Shown here: positions 9,083 to 16,600 of the stretch, piece after piece
Layout of the letters: every line of letters begins with the position of its first letter
How positions within the stretch are numbered: the first letter of the stretch is position 1
Origin: JANOZM01 sp031429355
GTDB lineage: Bacteria; Pseudomonadota; Gammaproteobacteria; Burkholderiales; Burkholderiaceae_E
Direction: 5' to 3'
NCBI GenBank assembly: GCA_031429355.1
Contig: JANOZM010000016.1
Span: forward strand, 434,001-498,000
DNA: 64,000 bases
Position numbers and translations under genes: made by a program
The notes under the pieces: model-generated
Told to the model about the DNA's origin: nothing
The model's database searches: none
What the model saw: the letters and a program-made list of their open reading frames with translations, nothing else

Positions 9083-9115
9083 CTTTGCGCAACGTTTGTG
9101 CAAAGAGCTTTTTTT
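9083..9115 (+). terminator. Intrinsic terminator or attenuator behind the ykgJ-type gene
   Basis: A ten-base-pair stem (CTTTGCGCAA / TTGTGCAAAG, one G-T pair, loop CGT) is followed after three bases by seven T residues. It falls inside the longest reading frame of the next gene, which argues that this gene starts later or that the hairpin is a leader attenuator. Confidence 0.75.
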
Positions 9116-9117
9116 AT

Positions 9118-10191
9118 TTGAAATCAGCTTTTTTAGCGCTGATTTTTTTCGGCTTTTTAAGCGTTCAACTGAGTTTCGCTCAAACAACTTTAATATCAAC
9201 AAGTGCTGCAGAACCACCAGAAAAATTAACCGAGGTCGTAGCAACCGACACTGATTTTTTTGATCAAAGCCGAAATCGTCGAGTACCAGTCCGAATTTAC
9301 GCGCCTGTTGTTTCGACAGATTCAACTAGTACAACAACGAGTACAGCACCAAGCACAGCGTTACCGACATTACCGCTAATAGTCTTTTCGCATGGGCTTG
9401 GTGGATCACGTAATGGTTATTCTTATATTGGCCGCTATTTAGCTGCCCGTGGCTACATTGTTATGCACACTCAACACGAAGGTAGTGATCGGTCTATTTG
9501 GACTTCGAACATTTTTAGTTTGTTTAGTAATATGCAAAACGCAACGCGTGAGGCGCATGCGATTGATCGGGTTTTTGATGTTCAGTTTTCAATTTCCGAA
9601 ATTTTGAAAAGAGAACTTTGGGCGCAACGTATTGATCCGCTACGCATTGGGATTGCCGGTCACTCGTACGGCGCCAATACCGCGCTAATGCTAAGCGGTG
9701 CAAAAATCGACCGAATGAGTGCCCCTTTAAATGATTCGCGAATTAAAGCGGCGTTAATTATTTCGGCCCCGCCATTTCACGGTGAAGGCGAAATGCAACC
9801 CATCTTGGGACAAATAAAAATACCGAGTTTGCACGTTACCGGCACCGAAGATGTCATTCGTGTACCTGGTTATCGTTCGACATTAGACGACCGCGTTGCG
9901 GTTTTTGAGGCAACCGGCGCACAACTAACCCCCAGCGAACAACAAATTGCGCAAAAACGATTAATCGTGTTTCGGGGCGGTACTCATTCTGTTTTTACTG
10001 ATCGAACCGACCGATCGGGACCTGCGTTAAATTCGACGATCAAAAAAGGTACCCAAGAGCTTGCGCTTGCATTTTTTGACGCCTATTTTCGACAACTTTC
10101 GGTTAAAAATTTAGATCAATGGATCGAAATTAACAAAGAAATAATAGTTCACACGCTTCGCTCGAAACCAGAAGCTGTCCAACCTAAATAA
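9118..10191 (+). CDS. Secreted alpha/beta hydrolase, PAF-acetylhydrolase-like
   Basis: An exported serine hydrolase of the platelet-activating-factor acetylhydrolase/dienelactone hydrolase-like group. Visible are the oxyanion-hole segment VFSHGLGGSRNGY, the nucleophile elbow GHSYGA and a late FRGGTHSVF histidine; the substrate is unknown. The start is unusual. No ATG precedes the signal peptide: a TTG at 9118 gives a classical 21-residue signal (KSAFLALIFFGFLSVQLSFAQ), while the frame can be extended to another TTG at 9055, but this would place the strong hairpin at 9083-9115 inside the coding region. I prefer 9118 on this ground. A Thr/Ser-rich stretch follows at about residues 60-80. Confidence 0.75.
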   Translation: MKSAFLALIFFGFLSVQLSFAQTTLISTSAAEPPEKLTEVVATDTDFFDQSRNRRVPVRIYAPVVSTDSTSTTTSTAPSTALPTLPLIVFSHGLGGSRNGYSYIGRYLAARGYIVMHTQHEGSDRSIWTSNIFSLFSNMQNATREAHAIDRVFDVQFSISEILKRELWAQRIDPLRIGIAGHSYGANTALMLSGAKIDRMSAPLNDSRIKAALIISAPPFHGEGEMQPILGQIKIPSLHVTGTEDVIRVPGYRSTLDDRVAVFEATGAQLTPSEQQIAQKRLIVFRGGTHSVFTDRTDRSGPALNSTIKKGTQELALAFFDAYFRQLSVKNLDQWIEINKEIIVHTLRSKPEAVQPK

Positions 10192-10214
10192 CCGCCTACA
10201 AAGCCCGTTTTTGT

Positions 10215-10300
10215 GCCTGACGACCATACGTCGGCTGCAGGCGACCGGCTCAAACTTAGTTGTACCAACTAGTCAAAACTACCTCTATTGTCCACGACAA
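10215..10300 (+). promoter_or_regulatory. Cluster of dyads upstream of the PYP operon
   Basis: Three dyads precede the first PYP gene: a two-tier hairpin at 10215-10242 (GCCTG...CAGGC enclosing CGAC...GTCG), a perfect 15-base dyad TAGTTG-TAC-CAACTA at 10257-10271, and TTGTC-CAC-GACAA at 10288-10300. The first could be the transcript end of the hydrolase gene. The other two have the size of operator sites. I cannot assign a -35/-10 promoter with confidence. Confidence 0.4.
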
Positions 10301-10318
10301 CTAACCGAGGATAAGTTT

Positions 10319-10735
10319 ATGCAACAAGCCGACTCACCATACGCCAAATTTTTTCAACATAAGGGTGCCGACTTGATTGACATAGTCGACCAATTATCTG
10401 AAGAAGCTTTTAACAATTTGCCTATGGGCGCGATTTTTTTGGACCCTGCGGCCAAAATTATTCGCTACAACCTCACCGAAGGCAAAATTACTGGTCGCGA
10501 TTACAAAGCGGTTTTAGGCAAGAACTTTTTCTTAGATTTAGCCGCTTGTGGCGTTGGTCCACATTTTCATGGTCGCTTTAAAAGTGGGATCTTAAAGTCT
10601 ATGTATGACGAAACATTTCCCTACGTGTTCTATCACGAGATGCCCGAAACAGCGATGCTGGTACGCATGGCGTTATCTAAAAATCCGCAACAGCGCGGCA
10701 TGTGGGTTTTTGTTCGTCGCTTGATGCCGGGTTAA
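10319..10735 (+). CDS. pyp: Photoactive yellow protein, first copy
   Basis: A 138-residue PAS-domain blue-light receptor that binds trans-p-coumaric acid as a thioester. It aligns along its whole length with the Halorhodospira halophila PYP with an 8-residue N-terminal extension. The chromophore cysteine is C77 (LAACGVGP; Cys69 in the reference), and the pocket residues are Y50, E54, T58 and R60 (Tyr42, Glu46, Thr50, Arg52), all as in the reference. The conserved GKNFF (67-71), FHGRFK and the C-terminal WVFVRR strand are present. The Tyr98 position is His here. The ATG at 10319 is preceded by a GAGG ribosome-binding site at 10307-10310. The second PYP gene follows after 49 bases. Confidence 0.93.
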   Translation: MQQADSPYAKFFQHKGADLIDIVDQLSEEAFNNLPMGAIFLDPAAKIIRYNLTEGKITGRDYKAVLGKNFFLDLAACGVGPHFHGRFKSGILKSMYDETFPYVFYHEMPETAMLVRMALSKNPQQRGMWVFVRRLMPG

Positions 10736-10784
10736 AGCATATTCATTTAAAGCATGGTTTTTTTACAAATTATTAGAGGCAATT

Positions 10785-11366
10785 ATGGAAGTGTTTAAAT
10801 TTGATGGCGTTGATATGTCGGAAGTCATTAATCGTATGCCAGCATCGGTCAAAGATGATTTACCGTTTGGTCTTTTAAAACTTGACCCGGTAGGTAATAT
10901 TCTTGAATACAATATGGCACAAGAAGAAATTACTGGCATTCGCGCAAGCGATGTCATCGGTAAAAACTTCTTTTTGGATGTAGCCGTTTGTACGCAACGC
11001 CCAGAGTTTTACGGTCGCTTTAAAGAGGGTCTGGCGAAGGGTGTTTTGAATCAAATTTTCGATTATGTTTTCGATTTTCGCATGGTGCCTACACGCGTTC
11101 GTGTACACATGTTTACATCGCGCGATCAGCGTGGCGCCAAAATCATTTGGCTGATGGTCAAAAAAATGAACAAAGTGGCTCAAGAAGCGCCTCAGTCGCA
11201 AGCACCGGTAGTTCAGTACAAAACAGTACCTTACAACCCAAATTCACAAACTCGCGATGTGCCAGTGTTTCAAGACCGTGCGCCAATGGAATCAAAATCG
11301 CTAACATCAAACAATGAGACTGATTCGGAGTTTGGCGACATTTTGATTAATCTCGAAGAAGCATAA
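10785..11366 (+). CDS. pyp: Photoactive yellow protein, second copy with natural Gln46/Ile52 and C-terminal tail
   Basis: A 193-residue protein whose first 125 residues align with the reference PYP without a shift in numbering. C69 (DVAVCTQRPEFYG) is the expected chromophore site, and Y42, T50, M100, GKNFF (59-63) and EFYGRFKEG are kept. Two pocket residues differ: position 46 is Gln instead of Glu and position 52 is Ile instead of Arg; position 98 is Phe. Residues 129-193 form a Pro/Gln-rich tail that ends in an acidic stretch (DSEFGDILINLEEA), absent from minimal PYPs. The ribosome-binding site AGAGG precedes the ATG. The ligase gene starts 12 bases after the stop, so the three genes form one operon. 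Confidence 0.93.
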   Translation: MEVFKFDGVDMSEVINRMPASVKDDLPFGLLKLDPVGNILEYNMAQEEITGIRASDVIGKNFFLDVAVCTQRPEFYGRFKEGLAKGVLNQIFDYVFDFRMVPTRVRVHMFTSRDQRGAKIIWLMVKKMNKVAQEAPQSQAPVVQYKTVPYNPNSQTRDVPVFQDRAPMESKSLTSNNETDSEFGDILINLEEA

Positions 11367-11378
11367 GTATTTTTTCCG

Positions 11379-12644
11379 ATGAGTTTAAGAATCGACGCCA
11401 GCGCCCTTGATCTAGTCATAAGAGATCTGGTTCACGCTGAGCTTCAGCGGCATGCACCAGGGCGATTTGGAAAGCTCAAGCGCTCGTCAATACGTATCGA
11501 TCAGCAATTAGAAGAAACCATTGCTGGTTTTGATTCACTCGATTTAATTCGTTGCGCTAATGCAGTCGCCAGTTTCTTTAATTTACACGACGCAGGTGTT
11601 GAAGATTTATTGTTAACTGACAGCAACATTGCAGGTTTTAGTCAATTGATTAACCAGTTTCGCAGCGGTACGCATAGTGCAATTGACGAAGCGGTAAGGG
11701 ACTTTACATTTACGACTTCTGGTTCGACTGGCAAACCAGCGTTCTGGAAACACGAAGAAACATGGTTGGCGCAAGAGGTTAATTTTTGGGTCAAAAATCT
11801 CCAAGTTCAAGCGCCATCGCGAACTCGCATTGTTGCTTGTGTTCCGCAATGCCATTTATATGGTTTTATTTGGTCGGTGTTGCTTCCAAAAGCAATGGGC
11901 TTGCCTATATTAATACTGACCCCAGAACAGTTATTGCCTTCTAAATTGAACGCTGGTGACTTGGTCATTGCTAATCCTGCAATTTGGAAAGCTTGGTCAG
12001 AATTAGAAGTTAACTGGGCTACCGACATCGTTGGGATTAGTTCAACTGCGCCCTTTGAGGCACAGGTCAGTACATCTCTAAAATCCAAAAACATTCCAGT
12101 GATTGATGTCTACGGAAGCACCGAAAACGCGGGCATTGCTTGGCGCTTTACCGAACAATTAGCCTATCAATTAATTGACCATTACCACTTCGAACTCCCA
12201 AACGAAGACATCACCAATGAACCAACACGGCTGATTCGGCTTTGTCCCGATGGACTGCATCGCGCTTACCCTGTGTTGGACCGTCTAGCATTGACTAATC
12301 TACGCGAGTTTCGTGTTTTAGGACGCAAAGATAACGTTACACAAGTAAACGGATTTAATGTGTCTATCGACTGGGTTGTTGCAGGTTTAACTCAGCAAAC
12401 TAACGTATCCAACTGTGCTGTGCGCAAAATGACCGCTGCTGAAGGTGATTACTTGAAAGTATTCATTGCGGTGGAAGTCGCAACGGACACTGTTGCGCTT
12501 GAACGCGAGTTAACCCTTTGGTCTAAGCAGAACTTACCCGATCCAGCGCGACCACGTCATTGGAGCTTTGGCACTACCCTACCCCGCAATGAAATGGGTA
12601 AGCTGAGCGACTGGGGAATTGAAATTCCAGAACTACAGTTTTAG
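11379..12644 (+). CDS. pcl: 4-Coumarate ligase of the PYP-activation family
   Basis: A 421-residue adenylate-forming enzyme that should activate p-coumarate for attachment to the PYP cysteine. Motifs in order: P-loop TSGSTGKP (113-120), QCHLYGF (157-163), YGSTE (245-249), GRKD (315-318) and the C-terminal catalytic lysine in MGK (K408). It is shorter than plant-type 4CL (about 550), as is typical of the ligases found beside pyp genes. The N-terminal 95 residues precede the adenylation core and resemble an acyl carrier protein: an amphipathic first helix, then GFDSLDLIRCANAVASFF around S53. The match to the true AcpP of this genome (LGADSLDTVELVMALEDAF) is suggestive. It may be structural only. 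Confidence 0.9.
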   Translation: MSLRIDASALDLVIRDLVHAELQRHAPGRFGKLKRSSIRIDQQLEETIAGFDSLDLIRCANAVASFFNLHDAGVEDLLLTDSNIAGFSQLINQFRSGTHSAIDEAVRDFTFTTSGSTGKPAFWKHEETWLAQEVNFWVKNLQVQAPSRTRIVACVPQCHLYGFIWSVLLPKAMGLPILILTPEQLLPSKLNAGDLVIANPAIWKAWSELEVNWATDIVGISSTAPFEAQVSTSLKSKNIPVIDVYGSTENAGIAWRFTEQLAYQLIDHYHFELPNEDITNEPTRLIRLCPDGLHRAYPVLDRLALTNLREFRVLGRKDNVTQVNGFNVSIDWVVAGLTQQTNVSNCAVRKMTAAEGDYLKVFIAVEVATDTVALERELTLWSKQNLPDPARPRHWSFGTTLPRNEMGKLSDWGIEIPELQF

Positions 12645-12660
12645 TTGCTATTTAGGACGA

Positions 12661-12698
12661 AAAAAAACCGGTTTAGTAACGCAAACCGGTTTTTTTAT
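12661..12698. terminator. Bidirectional terminator between the PYP operon and the PEP-CTERM gene
   Basis: AAACCGGTTT is repeated with an 8-base loop, and each copy is itself palindromic. A-rich DNA on the left and T-rich DNA on the right let it terminate both converging transcripts. Confidence 0.88.
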
Positions 12699-12716
12699 TT
12701 TAGGACTTTAGAAAAA

Positions 12717-13361
12717 TTACTTTTTCTTACGTGCAGCTGCAAACCCAATTAGACCGAGGCCAAGCAAAGCCAGCGAACCGGGTACTGGTAAGTTTATACG
12801 AAGGTTATCAATAGTTAGGTCGTAATCGGAAACGCCCGAAAATGTAAACTTAAGATTTCCACCGAGTGCTAACAAATTGCTTTGTGCTGGTGTTAATGCG
12901 GCGAACATTAGCGCAGCTGGAGGAGCTGTAGGAATTGCTGCCGAGGCCAACGAAAAGCTTCCGGTTGAACCGTTAAAGTCTACGGCAACGGAGGACTGGC
13001 GATCGCGGCTTATAACGTCGAAAATAAACGCTGGAGTGCTTGCACCCAACAACGCTGCATTAGCACCAAGAGCGTAAATTAACTCTACCGTGCTGCTGGT
13101 TAAACTGGGGTTTGAAATCGAAAAAGTTGGGCCCGAAACTGCCGCAACATTAACGAAAGTATTGCTTAAGGGCGACGGCGCAGTTGTGGTAATGCGAATC
13201 GTGCGGTTGCCGACTGTGGTCGCTTGCGGTGCTGGGTTAGTAGTAGTAACTACGGTTCCTTGAACAGCACTAAAATCATCGAGAAGTACTACATTTGCAT
13301 TGGCGTTTGTGGCAAAGCAGGCAAACGCGCTAATTAGTAAAACTGGTGCAACTCGCTTCAC
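12717..13361 (-). CDS. PEP-CTERM sorting domain protein
   Basis: A 214-residue secreted protein. It starts with a GTG that has a GGGAG ribosome-binding site and encodes a Sec signal peptide of about 22 residues (cleavage near ANA-NV). The body is rich in Thr, Ser, Ala and Val, beta-rich and without an enzyme motif. The C terminus is the tripartite exosortase signal: PVPGS, then a Leu/Gly/Ala transmembrane helix, then RKKK. The motif has PVP instead of the canonical PEP. Such proteins are cut and processed by exosortase (EpsH/XrtA) and are exported together with exopolysaccharide. A sigma-54 promoter lies about 100 bases upstream. Confidence 0.9.
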   Translation of the reverse strand: MKRVAPVLLISAFACFATNANANVVLLDDFSAVQGTVVTTTNPAPQATTVGNRTIRITTTAPSPLSNTFVNVAAVSGPTFSISNPSLTSSTVELIYALGANAALLGASTPAFIFDVISRDRQSSVAVDFNGSTGSFSLASAAIPTAPPAALMFAALTPAQSNLLALGGNLKFTFSGVSDYDLTIDNLRINLPVPGSLALLGLGLIGFAAARKKK

Positions 13362-13459
13362 AGAAGCTCCCTAGGTAAAAATTCTATGTTTCGAAACACA
13401 GAATATCTAACCTACCGGATCCTGTGCCCCCCGACTGACCGTATAGGTCAGTCAGAGAG

Positions 13460-13475
13460 AGCAATTTTTGTGCCA
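13460..13475 (-). promoter_or_regulatory. Sigma-54 (RpoN) promoter of the PEP-CTERM gene
   Basis: On the minus strand the sequence reads TGGCAC-AAAAA-TTGCT, an exact match to the -24/-12 consensus TGGCAC-N5-TTGCW. The start of transcription should be near 13449, giving an 88-base leader with a small hairpin (CTGACC / GGTCAG, 13435-13451). Sigma-54 control of PEP-CTERM genes is known in floc-forming betaproteobacteria, where the PrsK/PrsR system acts as activator. Confidence 0.88.
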
Positions 13476-13619
13476 AAACGGCATTCTCTATGAAAATCAA
13501 CTAGTTACAGAAATCACAAGGAAAAATATCACAGTACTTGTAAAAATTAGCGACTAAATCTGCAAGAAAATTGTAACTAACGTGAAATAAGTCACAGCAT
13601 TTCTTAAGGTAGTACTTAT

Positions 13620-16600
13620 TTAGGCGCAAAACGCCCGAGCGTTGCGAAACATCCGCATCCACGCAGATTCATCAGCACTCTGTTTAATGCTCCAACTCAT
13701 TTGGATCGCTCGAAAAACTCGCTCCGCATGAGGCATCATAATCGTGGCTCGCCCATCGGAACTCGTAAACGCAGTTAAACCACCAGCGGAACCGTTAGGG
13801 TTAAAGGGATAAGCCGCGGCCGCCTTGCCATTAGGTTCTATGAAACGCATGGCTGATAAGGCAGCATTTTGTTGTTCGTTAGTCGTCCAAACCGTGCGCC
13901 CCTCACCATGGGCCACGACGATCGGTAAGCGACTACCGGCCATTCCGGTAAAGAAAATAGATGGATTAGCTAAAATTTCTACGTTAGAAAAGCGCGCTTC
14001 GTATTGCTCAGAGAGATTGCGTGCAAAGCCTGGCCAATGTTGCGCGCCAGGAATAATCGATTTCAGTTGCGAGAGCATTTGGCAGCCATTGCAAACGCCC
14101 AAACTAAATGTTTCTGGGCGATTAAAAAACACTGAAAATTGCTCTGCCAATATGGGATTAAATAAAATACTCTTGGCCCACCCAGAACCTGCACCCAACA
14201 CATCGCCGTACGCAAATCCGCCGCAAACTACTAGACCGCGAAAGTCGGCTAAACGATGCCGACCGGTCTCTAAATCGGTCATATGAACATCAAAACAATC
14301 GAAACCAGCAAGCGTCATTGCAGCGGCCATTTCAACGTGACTATTGACGCCTTGATCGCGCAAAATCGCAACGCGCGGCCGTAGACCACTTGCAATAAAC
14401 GGTGCGGCTACATTAATACTTGTATCAAAGCTTGGTGCGAACTCTAGCCCGCGATTATCAGGAAGGGCTAACGACTCATATTCTTGTTTAGCGCACTCGG
14501 GGTTATCGCGTAACTTAGCAATTTGATAACTGGTCTCCGACCACCAAGCCTGTACCAGGGTACGTGGCTCGTGCCATACTAATTTGCCATCGCGATAAAT
14601 TTCAATTTCGTCGCTTGTATTGGGCTTGCCAATCGGATTGCTAAATTTGCTGAGACCCACTTCACGCAAGATCCCCATCACTAAATCGCGCTCGTTGGCA
14701 CGTACTTGAATAACCGCGCCAAGCTCTTCATTAAAAAGCGCTTTTAAGGTCAGTTCATTACGTTGCACCGCTACTTGCTCGACGCGGATTTTAAAGTCAC
14801 CCCAATCGGCAGAATACGGATCTATAGTGAGTAAATCGCAATTTAGTGCAACCCCGCAATGACCCGCAAACGCCATTTCACTAACGGTTGCAAACAAGCC
14901 GCCATCAGAACGATCGTGATAGGCCAAAATTTTGCCTTCCCGATTCAGGCGCTGAACAACTGCAAAAAACTGTTTTAAATCGTCAGTGCTTTGCAAGTCA
15001 GGACACTCATTGCCGACTTGGTTGTTTACTTGGGCCAATACCGACCCACCCATGCGCTGTCGGCCTTGGGCTAAGTCAATGAACATCAAGACCGTGTCGC
15101 CACAATCGGTCCGCAACTGCGGCGTTAAACTTAAGCGCGCATCGTCTACTGGGCCAAAAGCGGTAATCACTAAAGAAACCGGTGAGCTGACTTTTTTCTC
15201 GGTTCCTGCATCGTTCCAAACGGTCCGCATAGACAATGAATCTTTGCCAACAGGAATGGAAATGCCGAGTGCCGGACATAGCTCCATTCCAACCGCGTGA
15301 ACCGCATCAAACAAATCGGCATCTTCACCGGGTTCGCCGCAGGAGGCCATCCAGTTTGCAGACAATTTTATTTGAGACAAGTCGGTTATCGGGGCTGCCG
15401 CAATATTGGTAATGGATTCGGCTAATGCCATTCGAGCGGCGGCCGCAGAATTGATAACCGCCAACGGAGTGCGTTCGCCGATCGCCAGCGCTTGTCCCGC
15501 ATAGCCTTCAAAATCCATCAGTCCGACGGCGCAATCGGCTACCGGGACTTGCCACGGACCAACCATTTGATCGCGTGAACACAAGCCACCAACGCTGCGA
15601 TCACCAATAGTGATTAAGAAACTTTTTGAGGCAACGGCCGGAAACTGTATCACCTGCTTTATCGCCTTACTTAAGTCGATTTCAGCCAAATCGACCGGTG
15701 CTAAAGATCGGCTACGACGCCGCGCAGTACGCAGCATTTTGGGCGGCTTGCCGAGCAAGACATCCATACTCATATCGACCGCATTAACGGTTTCGGTTGT
15801 CACAATTAACTGCTGCTCTTGTGAGACCACGCCAACGACCGCAAACGGGCAACGCTCGCGTTTACAAAAGTGCTCGAAGGTCGGCAGGCTTGCGGGCGCT
15901 ATTGCTAAAACATAACGCTCTTGGGATTCATTGCACCAAATTTCTGCGGGTGACAGGCCCGATTCTTCTAAGGGTACTTTTGTTAGATCAAAATGTGCAC
16001 CGCGCCCAGAGCCATGCGCCAGCTCGGGAAATGCGTTAGATATTCCGCCCGCACCAACGTCGTGAATCGACAGTATTGGATTTTGTTTACCTAACTGCCA
16101 GCATCGATCAATGACCTCTTGCGCGCGTCGCTCGATTTCTGGGTTACCCCGTTGCACAGAATCGAAGTCAAGATCAGCTTGGTTGGTTCCTGTCGCCATA
16201 CTGCTGGCTGCCCCACCACCCATACCGATGCGCATCCCAGGGCCACCTAACTGTATCAACAAACTACCTGCAGGTAGATCTAGTTTATGCGTTTGTTCCG
16301 CTTGAATGTCGCCCACACCGCCGGCAATCATAATAGGCTTGTGATAACCGCGAACTTGGCCTTCCGCCAGCTGTTCGTAGGATCGAAAGTAGCCCGCCAA
16401 ATTAGGTCGACCGAATTCGTTGTTAAACGCAGCACCGCCAATTGGGCCATCAATCATGATCGAAAGTGGGGTCGCAATGCGATCCGGCGCGCCGATAGCG
16501 TTGGCTTCCCAAGCTTGCTCGAAGCCGGGAATTCTAAGGTGCGAAACACTAAAGCCGGTCATGCCAAACTTTGGTTTTGCGCCGCGTCCGGTGGCACCTT

